The notes: a model not told the origin generated them from the sequence alone. A stretch of 64,000 bases of DNA from Dethiosulfatarculus sandiegensis (GCF_000931935.2 NZ_AZAC01000012.1:1-64000); one strand, 5' to 3'; shown: positions 7,489-16,445, counted from the stretch's first letter. Translations and numbers: made by a program.

Positions 7489-8289
7489 CTACCAGGCCAC
7501 TGCAAAGGCCTTGTGAAAGCCTTGTTCTCTCAGTTTGGCCTGCATTTCCCTGGCCTGAACCAAATTTGTCGTTTTGCCCACCCAAACCCGGAAAAACACC
7601 CTGTCCCCCCTGTCAAAACGAATCACCTGCACGGTTTGCCATTTAACCCGCAAGGACGCGGCCAGGCGCCAGGCATTGCTTTCGCTGGTAAAAGCCCCCA
7701 CCTGAACAGCAAAGGGCCCTTTTTGATAAGAAGCGGGGGGAATATATCTGGCCGGTTTATTCCCCTGACCGGTGCCTGCCTTTTTATACCCCAAGGCCAC
7801 CAGCCGGACTTTCGCCGTTCCGGGCCCCAAAACTCCCAAACTGCGGGCCGCGGCCTTGGAGAGATCTATAACCCTGCCGTCCACAAAAGGTCCCCTATCG
7901 TTAATCCTTACAACAGCCTTGAGATCGTTTCGAAGATTGGTTACTGAAACCCAGGTGTTCATGGGCAAGGTTTTGTGGGCCGCTGTCATGGCTTCCATAT
8001 TATACACCTCGCCGTTGCTGGTCTTGCGGCCATGAAAATTAGGCCCATACCAGGAGGCATATCCCACCTCTTCAAAGCCAACTGACGAATTTAAAGGGTG
8101 ATAGGTTTTGCCTTTTATAGTGTAAGGTTTAAATGTGCCTTTGGCTGCGGTTTTGGAATGGCCAGAGGGAGGCGGGACGGTCTTGGGGGAGCAACCCAGG
8201 ACGTAACATAATGCAAGTAGAGCGAAAATAGAAAAAAATAAAAAAGATCCGGTATTTTTGCCAGTTGTCCGCTTTTTTTTGCTCTTCAT
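7489..8289 (-). CDS. rlpA: RlpA-like septal/peptidoglycan lipoprotein with SPOR domain
   Basis: 266 residues from ATG 8289 (MKSKKKRTTG); the frame is open further upstream but this start puts a signal and lipobox (YVLGC) at the right place. Domains: signal with lipidation Cys; double-psi beta-barrel (GYASWYGPNFHGRKTSNGE, then AAHKTLPMNTWVSV and VRINDRGPFVDGRVIDLS); a C-terminal SPOR domain (FAVQVGAFTSESNAWRLAASL). RlpA proteins are outer-membrane lipoproteins that act on or bind denuded glycan strands at the septum; the SPOR domain directs them there. The Asp in NDRGPF, needed for lytic transglycosylase activity in some members, is kept. Divergent from the mechanosensitive channel gene. Confidence 0.9.
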   Translation of the reverse strand: MKSKKKRTTGKNTGSFLFFSIFALLALCYVLGCSPKTVPPPSGHSKTAAKGTFKPYTIKGKTYHPLNSSVGFEEVGYASWYGPNFHGRKTSNGEVYNMEAMTAAHKTLPMNTWVSVTNLRNDLKAVVRINDRGPFVDGRVIDLSKAAARSLGVLGPGTAKVRLVALGYKKAGTGQGNKPARYIPPASYQKGPFAVQVGAFTSESNAWRLAASLRVKWQTVQVIRFDRGDRVFFRVWVGKTTNLVQAREMQAKLREQGFHKAFAVAW

Positions 8290-8609
8290 CACCGCCGCCT
8301 TGGGCAGGTCGCCGGACGGCAATTGCCCATCTTGTTGTATATTCCACTTTCGATAACGGCCTCTTTTCAATGACAGTTGAACATTATCGCAATAAAAAGT
8401 CAAAACACAAGCCGGATGGTTGACACCTATGCAAAGGCTAAATATGATCCCATTGATTTTGGTGATAAACTATCAGGGTATTTTAAAAAGGCTGCCTGGG
8501 CCTTTCCCTGCCTGAATTTGGCTTTTACGGAATTTCTTATAGGCAATCTTGCTGGATTTACTTTAAAAACGCACTTAGCTGCCAAAAAACTAACCGGGTG
8601 GAAACTTAC
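8290..8609. other. 320-nt divergent intergenic region rlpA/mscS
   Basis: Carries the promoters of both divergent genes. A 78-codon open frame at 8377-8613 has no ribosome site, no recognisable family and overlaps the channel start, so I do not call it a gene. Confidence 0.5.
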
Positions 8610-9716
8610 ATGAATACACAGAACCTGACGCAAGCGTGGGATTGGGCCTATGGCCATGCCTATGTGTTCGCCATCGGCATCATGGTTCTTTCGCTGATCA
8701 TGGCCAAGCTGCTGGACCATTTCTTCGCGAAGGTCTTAAAATCCATAGCGGCCCGCACCAAGACCGACCTGGACAACCAGCTCATAAATCAGATCCACAG
8801 GCCGGTTCAGATCTCTGTTGTCAGTTTGGGAGCCCTCTTGGCCCTTTCCGCCCTTATAGAGGATGACACATATCAAAACTACGCATCTTCAGGGCTTTTC
8901 ACCCTGTTGGTTTGCCTATGGACCTGGGTGGCCATCAGGGCTTCCCGCACCTTTTTCAACCTGGTGATTCAAAAAAGAAGGGGAGACTCAGCCCTGGTTC
9001 AGACTCTCCCCCTGGTTAACAATCTGATCATGATTGTTCTCCTGGTGCATGGAGCCTATTGGGTTATGCACTTGTGGGAGATAAACGTCACCCCCCTGGT
9101 CGCTTCTGCCGGAATTGTCACCGCCGCAGTGGCCCTGGCTTCAAAAGACACCCTGGCCAACTTTTTCGGCGGTGTAAGTATTTTTGTGGACCGCCCCTAC
9201 AAGATCAACGACTACATCATTTTGGAAAGCGGGGAAAGAGGGGAGGTGGTCAACATTGGTATCCGCTCCACCAGAATACTAACCAGGGATGATGTGTTGA
9301 TAACTTTACCGAACGCCATTATGGCTAACTCCAAAATAGTCAATCAAAGCGGACACATAAACCGTTTTAGACTGCGAATAAAAATTGGAGTTGCCTATGA
9401 AAGCAACCTGGACCAGGTGGAAGAGGAGCTTCTAGCCGCCTGCCGGAGCATAAGCGAGATAATACAAAATCCCCCGCCCAGAGTGCGCTTTCGTTCATTT
9501 GGCGATTCCGCCCTGGAATTCGAGCTGCTTTTTTGGATAAGGCAACCTGCGGATAAGGGAAGGATTGAGCACCTGGTCAATCGAAACATACATCAAAAAT
9601 TTGCCAAGGCCGGAATCGAAATACCCTTCCCCCAAAGAGTGCTCACCTTTACCGGTCAGCCCTTTGAAAGAAAAGTCGAAAAATCGGCCGAGCCTGATGA
9701 GAATAAAAACATTTGA
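8610..9716 (+). CDS. Mechanosensitive ion channel, MscS family
   Basis: 368 residues from ATG 8610, 7 nt after GGTGGA. Several membrane segments occupy the first half (residues about 15-35, 65-80, 95-115, 140-165). The pore helix region reads VASAGIVTAAVALASKDTLANFFGG, the glycine/alanine-rich MscS signature, followed by the beta domain FVDRPYKINDYIILE and GEVVNIGIRSTRI, and the C-terminal alpha/beta domain. Such channels open on membrane tension and release osmolytes on hypo-osmotic shock. About 80 residues longer than E. coli MscS because of extra N-terminal membrane segments. Confidence 0.92.
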   Translation: MNTQNLTQAWDWAYGHAYVFAIGIMVLSLIMAKLLDHFFAKVLKSIAARTKTDLDNQLINQIHRPVQISVVSLGALLALSALIEDDTYQNYASSGLFTLLVCLWTWVAIRASRTFFNLVIQKRRGDSALVQTLPLVNNLIMIVLLVHGAYWVMHLWEINVTPLVASAGIVTAAVALASKDTLANFFGGVSIFVDRPYKINDYIILESGERGEVVNIGIRSTRILTRDDVLITLPNAIMANSKIVNQSGHINRFRLRIKIGVAYESNLDQVEEELLAACRSISEIIQNPPPRVRFRSFGDSALEFELLFWIRQPADKGRIEHLVNRNIHQKFAKAGIEIPFPQRVLTFTGQPFERKVEKSAEPDENKNI

Positions 9717-10089
9717 CCGAGCGATTCACTTGAGTTAGCGGATTATATTTATCCTTTCCGGTTTATTCTGTTGTTTAAAAAGTGCGCGTTTTAAAAAAAC
9801 AGCCTATATAAACTAATAACTCATTGAAATTACAAGATAATTTAGTAAAAATGCGTCTGCGGCTTTTTTGCACAGGCAAACATGACCTTAATTTACATGG
9901 CATATGCAGAAAGCCTTTCGACAACTTTTCAGAAGTTCCATCACAATCTAAATAAATAGAAAATCAGGCTGGCCTTGCCCGATTCAAGGCTTACGCGCAT
10001 AATCAATCATAGTTCAATCTTTAAGGAGCCGCATGCCCCTTTAAGTGTGCAATTTTGTCTATCTGGCTGGCAGGTTTTGGGTTAATCAA
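9717..10089. other. 373-nt intergenic region with a three-codon minigene
   Basis: No gene of normal size. Near the right end AAGGAG (10023-10028) is followed 4 nt later by ATG CCC CTT TAA (10033-10044), and directly by GTG in the same frame. This is either a leader minigene or the original start of the next gene closed by a stop codon. Confidence 0.5.
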
Positions 10090-10755
10090 ATGATGCAAAA
10101 AAGCAAACAGCAAAAGCCGGATGTGGTTGTGCTGGGAGGCGGCCGTTTTGGTTGCCTGGCGGTGGACAGATTGGGCAAAAGAGTGGCCATGGTGGTGGAA
10201 AAGAGTTCCACGCCGTATTTATATAAAAAGGATGTAAAGGTTATTGAGGCCGATGCTGTGGAAACCGCGGTATCGCTTTTAAGGGAGGATTCTCTTCCCA
10301 AATGGCTGGTTCCGGCTGTACCGGTTCATTTTCTGGCTAAGTGGCTCTTCCTGGAGCTGGATTTTTTACAACCTGAAATCATGCCTTTGCCTGAAATGGA
10401 CCTGGCCGATATAACCAGCGTTATCAATGGGAAGGAAAATCAGCTATATTTTAGTATGGCTGATTTTTTGTGTCCCGATGATTGCCCGGAGCCTCTTGAT
10501 CATTGTTTTCACACGGGCCGGAAGAGAAAATTTCAGCTTTTTGAGCGCCTGGCCGCAATAAATTCGCCTGGTTGGCAAAACGCCACCCTGCGCAGTCATC
10601 AACTGGCTCCTGGGGTTGGCGGTTTCAAGGCGGAAAAACTTCTTGAAATACGAGCAAAAATAATTGCACACCCAGGCAAATGGCTGATCGCTTCGGCCTG
10701 TCGTTGCCATGGTGTGTTGCAGGGGATGGCATTTAAGCCACCCCGGGAGATCTGA
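10090..10755 (+). CDS. Unknown protein with a Rossmann-like N-terminus
   Basis: 221 residues from ATG 10090; the frame is open to GTG 10045, directly after the TAA of an ATG-CCC-CTT-TAA minigene, so the true start is uncertain. The N-terminus DVVVLGGGRFGCLAVDRLG resembles a dinucleotide-binding loop (GxGxxG-like). The middle has FLCPDDCPEPLDHC, a Cys-rich motif that could hold a metal, and RCHG near the end. I do not recognise a named family. It starts an operon with the HAD phosphatase (3-nt gap), the isomerase-like gene and another unknown gene, so a role linked to sugar-phosphate handling is possible but unproven. Confidence 0.65.
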   Translation: MMQKSKQQKPDVVVLGGGRFGCLAVDRLGKRVAMVVEKSSTPYLYKKDVKVIEADAVETAVSLLREDSLPKWLVPAVPVHFLAKWLFLELDFLQPEIMPLPEMDLADITSVINGKENQLYFSMADFLCPDDCPEPLDHCFHTGRKRKFQLFERLAAINSPGWQNATLRSHQLAPGVGGFKAEKLLEIRAKIIAHPGKWLIASACRCHGVLQGMAFKPPREI

Positions 10756-10758
10756 TTA

Positions 10759-11439
10759 ATGAACCTATCTGCCTATGAGGCGGTTTTGTTTGATATGGAC
10801 GGCGTGGTTCTCAACTCCATGCGTCAACATGCGGCCAGTTGGGAGCGTCTTTTTAAAAAAGAAGGGGTGGAGGTTTCCCTGGAATTTATTTTCGAAAATG
10901 AAGGATCCCTCGGCGAAGAGACCTTAATTGAAATTTTTGCCAAGAATAACAAGATATTGCCCTCTTCAGAAGCCAAACAGGCCATGAAAAGGCTTTTAGA
11001 CACCCAGGCCCGGCTTTATCTGGATGAGTATGCCTACGGGGTGAGTGTTTATCCGGGTATTCGCCGTTTTTTAAGCTTCTTATCCGAATCCGGCAAGAAA
11101 ACGGCTCTGGTTACCAGCAGTAGGAGACCATTGGTTGAAAGGTGCCTTGCCCCGGATATTCTAGCCGGTTTCAGCGCCGTGGTGACCGCGGAAGATGTGG
11201 CCAGGCATAAACCTTATCCTGATCCTTATCTGGCAGGCGCGAACGCATTGGGTTTCAACCCCGGGGACTGTATTGTATTGGAAAACGCGCCGGCCGGAAT
11301 ACAAAGCGCCCTGGCCGCCGGTGCACAATGTCTGGCTGTTACAACAACCTTAAGCTCCAGTCACCTTGGCAGCGCCAAGGCGGTTTTTTCGGATCTCTTT
11401 TCAGTAATGCGCTATTTGGGCTGGAATGGGTCTGAATAA
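10759..11439 (+). CDS. HAD-superfamily hydrolase, phosphoglycolate phosphatase/beta-phosphoglucomutase type
   Basis: 226 residues. All HAD motifs are visible: motif I FDMDGVVLNS (nucleophile Asp and acid/base Asp), motif II VTSS, motif III Lys in RHKPYPDPYL, motif IV IVLENAPAGIQSA. The alpha-helical cap lies between motif I and II (residues about 18-85), as in subclass I phosphatases and phosphomutases. It probably removes or moves phosphate on a small sugar phosphate. The stop overlaps the next start (TAATG), so it is translationally coupled to the isomerase-like gene. Confidence 0.88.
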   Translation: MNLSAYEAVLFDMDGVVLNSMRQHAASWERLFKKEGVEVSLEFIFENEGSLGEETLIEIFAKNNKILPSSEAKQAMKRLLDTQARLYLDEYAYGVSVYPGIRRFLSFLSESGKKTALVTSSRRPLVERCLAPDILAGFSAVVTAEDVARHKPYPDPYLAGANALGFNPGDCIVLENAPAGIQSALAAGAQCLAVTTTLSSSHLGSAKAVFSDLFSVMRYLGWNGSE

Positions 11440-12386
11440 TGGAGATCCTTTTACATGCCGTCAGTGTAAATCGAGCCCTTTTAACCGGTTCTTTAAAATT
11501 GGCCGAGCTTCCCGCCTTGGCTGTCCGGGCGGGTTTTAGCGGGGTGGAATGGCTGGACCGCCATATGCCTTGCTTTGACCTTTCCAAATGGCAGAGCCTG
11601 GCAGATGCACAGAAAGGGGCAGGGCTCAAACATTCCGCCATGAGTCTTAGCCTGGAGTTGACAGGTGATAAGGCAACCAGCGCAGAACAGGTAAAACGGG
11701 CCATTAAGATCCTGGAATTAAGCAGGGTTTTGAATGTAAAAGCCGTCAGGGTCTCTGTGGGAGGCAATGGGCCCTTAAGCGTAAGCAGGGCGCTGCTTTT
11801 TGTGGACCGTCTTTCCAGCGCCAAACGCAGGAGCCTTCGTCCATTAGGCAGGGCGGGCAAGGCGGCCTATCTCATGGCCTGCCTGGTTATGAACCGGAAA
11901 AAAGCCGTCCAATCATCCCTGGCAAACCCCGATAAATTAAAAATCGCAGCCAAATTACTACAACCCTTGGCAAAGTGCGCCAGTTCAATGGGTATAACTA
12001 TGGGCATAGAGAACCATTTTGGGCTTACCACCCATCCCGGTGACCTGTTGTCCCTGGTGGAGCTGACTGGTCACAATATGGGAGTTTGTTTGGATATTGG
12101 TAATTTTCATCACAAAAAAGAATGTCAAAAGGCCTGCACCATGCTGGCGCCCAAGGCTGTTCATGTGCATTTTTCCACCCATGACCCCCATCCCGCGCCC
12201 AAGGCTGTAAAGCTGGGTTACCCCTTGGCCCTGGCGGCTTTGCGCAGAAACGGCTACCAAGGGCTTTTCAGTGTGGAATACAAAGGCGGCACCTGTAACC
12301 TGGCCGGTTCAATAGCCGCGGCCAGACTGCTTGAGCGTTGGTGGCCGGAAAAGGGAACTCTGCTTAAAACCGCCGGAGCTGTATAA
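11439..12386 (+). CDS. Sugar phosphate isomerase/epimerase-like TIM-barrel protein
   Basis: 315 residues, xylose-isomerase-like (AP-endonuclease-2 fold). Seen: LAELPALAVRAGFSGVEWLD at the start, MGITMGIENHFGL with a metal-ligand Glu, MGVCLDIGNFH with Asp and His, VHVHFSTHDPHP with His, and GLFSVEYKGG with a closing Glu. These match the divalent-metal site of the family, which interconverts keto- and aldo-sugars or epimers. The substrate cannot be read from sequence. Its coupling to a HAD phosphatase suggests a small catabolic or repair pathway for a sugar or cyclitol. Confidence 0.8.
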   Translation: MEILLHAVSVNRALLTGSLKLAELPALAVRAGFSGVEWLDRHMPCFDLSKWQSLADAQKGAGLKHSAMSLSLELTGDKATSAEQVKRAIKILELSRVLNVKAVRVSVGGNGPLSVSRALLFVDRLSSAKRRSLRPLGRAGKAAYLMACLVMNRKKAVQSSLANPDKLKIAAKLLQPLAKCASSMGITMGIENHFGLTTHPGDLLSLVELTGHNMGVCLDIGNFHHKKECQKACTMLAPKAVHVHFSTHDPHPAPKAVKLGYPLALAALRRNGYQGLFSVEYKGGTCNLAGSIAAARLLERWWPEKGTLLKTAGAV

Positions 12387-12391
12387 TTTAA

Positions 12392-13300
12392 ATGCTCATT
12401 CCGGAAAGGCCCTGGAAAATTACCAGAACCATGGCAGATGAGGTCTGTAAGACTAAAGATGCCTATGTCTGGTCTGATTTGGCCAAGGTATTGCCGCATC
12501 TGCTCTATGAATCCCAACAGACAGATGTTTTCAGGGCTCCGGAGGCAATTCAGGTTTTACAGGCAAAAGACCTTTTTAAACAAATACTTGCAGGTGAATT
12601 TAAACCTTTACTTGAATTAACTGCCAAAGAATTGGGTTTTTCCTGCCAACGCCTTGAAACAAAACAGGGCGTCTGGCTAATCATAACGGAAACAAAGGGT
12701 AAAGCCTGTGGTAAGGGCTTTTTTCTGTTTAATATGGAAGCATTGCAAGCTCCCTGTCTGCAATTGCCCCACAGCTTCAAGGATTGGTACACCGGCGAGC
12801 TGGGCTTGTATCTGGCCTTGGAGGGATCTTTCTCGGTGGTTTCTTGGAACACCTATCCCCGCCGGACCAGAAAACAGACCGAGCCATGCGATCTGGCCCA
12901 TCTTGAAAATAGTTTTTTCACAGCTTTGGCCTTGGCTTACAGCCAGGTGAACCCGCAGGGAAAAGTCATCCAGCTGCATAGTTTCGTGAATGGCTTTCGC
13001 AAAACCTCTCAAGGAGAAAAGGCTGATTTGATCCTCAGTTCCGGGCTTCGTGAACCTGAAAAATGGTTTTCCAAGCAGGCGGACGCAATCAAAAAAGCCT
13101 TGCCCGGATATGTAGTTAAGGCTTTTCCCAAAGAAGTGGGTGAGTTGGGCGGCACCCAAAACACAATTGGCCGGGCCCTTAACCAGTCCGGGCAAGGGCG
13201 TTTTTTGCATTTGGAAATGGCAAACAGATTGCGTATTGATTTGCTGGATAAAAAAGATTTCAGGAAGAACTTAAACCTTAGCTTTAAGGCGGCAGACTGA
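12392..13300 (+). CDS. Unknown protein, last gene of the sugar-type operon
   Basis: 302 residues, soluble, no signal or membrane segment. Recognisable islands are VIQLHSFVNGFR, GGTQNTIGRALNQ and a late HLEMANRLRIDLL. The last resembles the closing motif of N-formylglutamate amidohydrolase or poly-gamma-glutamate hydrolase proteins (HxExxxxLR) and, with the earlier His, could form a zinc site, but the match is partial. It starts 5 nt after the isomerase-like stop, so it is co-transcribed. A hydrolase is a tentative reading only. Confidence 0.6.
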   Translation: MLIPERPWKITRTMADEVCKTKDAYVWSDLAKVLPHLLYESQQTDVFRAPEAIQVLQAKDLFKQILAGEFKPLLELTAKELGFSCQRLETKQGVWLIITETKGKACGKGFFLFNMEALQAPCLQLPHSFKDWYTGELGLYLALEGSFSVVSWNTYPRRTRKQTEPCDLAHLENSFFTALALAYSQVNPQGKVIQLHSFVNGFRKTSQGEKADLILSSGLREPEKWFSKQADAIKKALPGYVVKAFPKEVGELGGTQNTIGRALNQSGQGRFLHLEMANRLRIDLLDKKDFRKNLNLSFKAAD

Positions 13301-13338
13301 GCCGGAGACAAGCCCCGGCCCAGTCTATTTGGTGGATT

Positions 13339-14247
13339 TTATTCACTTTCCCTGATAATTGAGACCATTTCAAAGAACAGATCCTGTTCCCTCAAAATCC
13401 CGACAGGTGTATTTTCCTTTACCACAAGCATGCGACGGCAGTTTTCCTGAAGCATGCCGTGAGAAGCCTGTGCAAGATTAGCCGTATACTTGATCCGTTT
13501 AGGTGGCTCACTCATAATTTCGCCCACTGTTTTGTCTTTTAAGCTCAAGATTTCTTTAGTGAAAAGTCCTCGCCAAAACATGGGGGAATATTGAATGGCA
13601 TCCGCCAAAAAGGGTTTGGGCGCATTTAGGTAAACCGGCATGGTGGCGCGCACTAAATCCATAATGCAAAGGATTCCTTGCACTCTTTTTTGGCTGTCCA
13701 TCACCAGCATGGAGCGGTGTCCGGTCTCCATAAGGGTGTCGGTGCTCAACTTGGCCTCAAAAGACTTTCTCAAGGCGGCCACAGCCTCACCAACCGTATT
13801 ATCTGTGTTCACCTGGGTGTATTCCTCCAGGGGCACCATGACATCCTTTACCAGCTTTTCCGCCCGCGGATCCTCATGGGACCTGCTGTGAAAAGCTTCG
13901 TTGATCTTCCCGGCCAGGAGATCAATATCGCAGGGCTTGGCCAGGTAATCAAAAGCCCCTTGCCAGTGGGCTTCCTGGGCCGAAACCTGGGAGGCGTGGC
14001 CCGTAAGCATGATCACCGGAATATCAGGGGCCAGTTTTTTAATCTTTTCCAAGACACTTAGCCCGTCCATGCCCGGCATTTTGATATCCAAAACCACAAC
14101 CTGGGGCATTTCTTCCATCATGGCCAGGGCCTGCTCGCCGTCGGCGGCCTGCAACACCTCAAAGCCCTTGCGGTTCAATATTTTTTTGGTGGTGGTGCGA
14201 AACTGTTTTTCATCATCCACCATTAACACCTTAATTTTTTGCATCAT
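13339..14247 (-). CDS. Response-regulator receiver fused to a pair of CBS domains
   Basis: 302 residues. Residues 1-125 are a receiver domain with acidic pocket DDE, phospho-acceptor D54 (VVVLDIKMPGMDG), the T/S switch in MLTGHA and Lys in YLAKPCD. Residues about 130-300 hold two CBS motifs (VKDVMVPLEEYTQV...GILCIMDL and VGEIMSEPPKRIKYTAN...GILREQDL), which usually sense adenine nucleotides and control a partner. There is no DNA-binding output. It lies 29 nt after the SLC13 C-terminal half on the same strand, so it likely regulates transport or signalling rather than transcription. Confidence 0.9.
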   Translation of the reverse strand: MMQKIKVLMVDDEKQFRTTTKKILNRKGFEVLQAADGEQALAMMEEMPQVVVLDIKMPGMDGLSVLEKIKKLAPDIPVIMLTGHASQVSAQEAHWQGAFDYLAKPCDIDLLAGKINEAFHSRSHEDPRAEKLVKDVMVPLEEYTQVNTDNTVGEAVAALRKSFEAKLSTDTLMETGHRSMLVMDSQKRVQGILCIMDLVRATMPVYLNAPKPFLADAIQYSPMFWRGLFTKEILSLKDKTVGEIMSEPPKRIKYTANLAQASHGMLQENCRRMLVVKENTPVGILREQDLFFEMVSIIRESE

Positions 14248-14276
14248 TTTGCATAGCCTCCCGCTTTAGGCGCGCC

Positions 14277-15602
14277 TTAAAAGGCGGGCAGTCCTTCCCA
14301 ACCGAGCCAACGCCAATAACTATAAGATAATAAAAGCAATACAGCCATGTTGGTAAACCAGAGAATGGCGCCTGCGCGGATATAATCCTTGGGCTCCAGG
14401 TATCCGCTGGCATATACAATGGCATTGGGCGGAGTTCCGATAACCAGACAATAGGCCAAAGAGGAGGCAATGGAGGTGCTCATGGCGGTAAAGGGAATTA
14501 TGCTGGTCCCCGGATGCACCAGACCGGCCATGGCCAGGGTTACCGGACCCACCGCGGCACAAGCAGGACCATCGGCCATGAGCTGAGTCAACAGGCCGGT
14601 TATAATATTTCCGCTTAACAAAAGGCCATATCCCTCTCCCAGACCCAGGGGTATGGTCCATTCCACAATGGTTTTGGCCAGCCAATAGGCTCCGCCGGTC
14701 TGGATAAGGATTCTGCCAAAGATTATAGCTCCGGCATAAAGCCAGACCACGCCCCAGTCAACCTTGGTCTGATAATCCCGCCAGTTCACGATTCCGGCAA
14801 GGACATACGCCAAGGCGCCCATCACCGCAATTACACCTATGCCAAAGCGAATGCCGGTGAGCTCAAGGATGAGGTTTTTCTCCGTGATCCAGCAAAAAAG
14901 CATAACTAAAAAGATGGCCACAGATACTTTTTGTTTGCGTGTCCAGCCGTTTCCGTCTTTGGTTACTTCCTGCTTGACTATGTTGATGGAGGGGCCAAGG
15001 TCGGTTACGGCCGGTTTGAAGCGCCAGTTGATTACCAGCCAGGTTATCGGAATAGTGAATATGAGCATAGGCACACAGTAAATCATCCACTGGCCAAAGC
15101 CCATGGATATGCCGAACATGTCTTCTGTGTAGCTCATCATGATGATGTTTCGGGCAGCGCCGGAAGGGGAGAGCGAACCACCCAAGTTACAGGCCATGGC
15201 AATGGTTATCATAAGAATTTTGGCCAGTTCAGGGTCATCCTTACCCGTGGCCGCAGTGGAAGTCTTATACAACACAATGCCTATGGGTAAAAACATGGCC
15301 GCCAGTGCGTGGTCGGACATGAACATGGTGAGGGGAGAAATAATCAAAATAATGATGAGAGTAACCGATTTCAAGCTCGGTGACTTGAGCTTGCCGAACA
15401 TCATGAGGGCGATGCGGCGGTCCACCTGTAAGAGATTGCGGCTTAAAATCCTGGCATTGTGCAGCTTTTCCAGGGTCAGCTGCTCTTTTTCGGCCTGGTC
15501 TTTTTCTTTGTCCGCATCAGGCTTATCCACCTGTTTGTCGGACAGGCGTGAGTAATAGTCCGAGGCAAGACTGTTAAGACCGGCTATGTTTATAATATTC
15601 AT
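14277..15602 (-). CDS. C-terminal half of an SLC13/DASS anion transporter (split gene)
   Basis: 441 residues. After a 60-residue hydrophilic start (rich in D, K, E, Q) homology begins at VDRRIALMMFGKLKSPSLK, which in normal DASS transporters is the middle of helix 4. It then holds both substrate/sodium loops: FMSDHALAAMFLPI (SNT-type motif 1) and LMADGPACAAVGPVTLAMA (motif 2), followed by IGTPPNAIVYASGYL. The first three to four membrane helices are missing here, but a protein with exactly that N-terminal part lies at 27192-28037 on the other strand. The ATG has a poor ribosome site and an in-frame TAG two codons upstream. Probable substrates are sulfate or dicarboxylates. Alone it is unlikely to be a working carrier. 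Confidence 0.82.
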   Translation of the reverse strand: MNIINIAGLNSLASDYYSRLSDKQVDKPDADKEKDQAEKEQLTLEKLHNARILSRNLLQVDRRIALMMFGKLKSPSLKSVTLIIILIISPLTMFMSDHALAAMFLPIGIVLYKTSTAATGKDDPELAKILMITIAMACNLGGSLSPSGAARNIIMMSYTEDMFGISMGFGQWMIYCVPMLIFTIPITWLVINWRFKPAVTDLGPSINIVKQEVTKDGNGWTRKQKVSVAIFLVMLFCWITEKNLILELTGIRFGIGVIAVMGALAYVLAGIVNWRDYQTKVDWGVVWLYAGAIIFGRILIQTGGAYWLAKTIVEWTIPLGLGEGYGLLLSGNIITGLLTQLMADGPACAAVGPVTLAMAGLVHPGTSIIPFTAMSTSIASSLAYCLVIGTPPNAIVYASGYLEPKDYIRAGAILWFTNMAVLLLLSYSYWRWLGWEGLPAF

Positions 15603-15627
15603 ACCCTAACCGCCAATCAGCAGATGA

Positions 15628-16068
15628 TCAGACAAAATCGCCGCGCCTGAATTTGATGATCTCAACCTGGGCCTGGGCCATGGTTTCTTCAGCCACCCCG
15701 GCCAGGGATTCATCTGTATTCAAACCTGCCTGATTTTTAAGGGCCTGACTCTGGCGTTCCATGCTTTGGATCAAGGGTTCGATCTGCCGCAGGGAACAGT
15801 TTTCATCGCCCAGTGCCTGGCCGTAACGCTCCAGAGTATCCAATAAGCCATTGACCTGGTGCCACATCACCGGCAATGGTTTCTGGGCAGCGGAAGTAGC
15901 CGCCTCATTGGGGGTGACTTCCCCGGCCTGAGGTGTGGCCAAACCGTTTTTCTCCACTGCCTGTTCCAGGAACTTGGCAAAACTCCCGGCCTTGCTGCCT
16001 GGGTCTGGCTGATTGTTTTTTGTGGGCAGACTTACTTCGCCCAACCTGAAATCGCTGTATATCTTCAT
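15628..16068 (-). CDS. Unknown small protein
   Basis: 146 residues from ATG 16068 with GGAG 8 nt upstream. Soluble, without signal or membrane segment; starts MKIYSDFRLGEVSLP, has FAKFLEQAVEKNG at residues about 30-42, a Pro/Ala-rich linker and a helical C-terminal half (HQVNGLLDTLERYGQALG, IQSMERQSQALKNQ). No family recognised; the layout recalls small flagellar accessory proteins but this is only an impression. It lies 25 nt upstream of the SLC13 C-terminal half on the same strand. Confidence 0.6.
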   Translation of the reverse strand: MKIYSDFRLGEVSLPTKNNQPDPGSKAGSFAKFLEQAVEKNGLATPQAGEVTPNEAATSAAQKPLPVMWHQVNGLLDTLERYGQALGDENCSLRQIEPLIQSMERQSQALKNQAGLNTDESLAGVAEETMAQAQVEIIKFRRGDFV

Positions 16069-16445
16069 TCTTTCTTCTCCACCTGGGAGTCACCAGCCTA
16101 TACAGCAACATGCATGCCATCTGCAAAGGAAATGTAAAAAATAATAAATAAGCAATTATTTCTAATAGATAGGGAGGGCAGGGCAGTAAGGGCAGGGCAA
16201 GGGGGTATTCTTGCCGCAGTCCTGCTGGGAAATGCTTTCCATTCCCTGAGTGTCGAGGCGGCAAAAATGGACACCCAAGCACTACTCTGCCCCCTAAAAA
16301 ATTGCGTTTTTAGGGGACCCCGGAGACCACCCCTAAAAAACTGCGTTTTTTGGGGACCCCGGTGGCGAGAACGCTAATAGGATGCCCTCTGTTCTTTGAA
16401 TTAGTTGTAAAATACGTGTTGAGTTACTTTGAAAAAGGGGGAATT
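16069..16445. other. 377-nt intergenic region holding a tandem hairpin repeat
   Basis: Lies between two divergent small genes. A purine/G-rich stretch (16170-16210) is followed by two nearly identical 33-nt palindromic units (see 16291-16362). No other signal seen. Confidence 0.6.
16291..16362. repeat. Two tandem copies of a 33-nt hairpin unit
   Basis: Copy 1 at 16291-16323 and copy 2 at 16330-16362 differ at 2 of 33 positions and repeat every 39 nt. Each folds as CCCCTAAAAA, a short GCG-containing loop, and TTTTTAGGGG or TTTTTTGGGG, followed by ACCCCGG. They may be repetitive extragenic palindromes or back-to-back terminators. Confidence 0.7.

Noticed and set aside
8377..8613. 78-codon frame between rlpA and the channel gene
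   Set aside because: No ribosome site, no recognisable domain and overlap with the channel start; more likely leader or promoter DNA.
16291..16362. Possible CRISPR array
   Set aside because: Only two units with a 6-nt gap and each is a self-complementary hairpin; no spacers and no cas genes.
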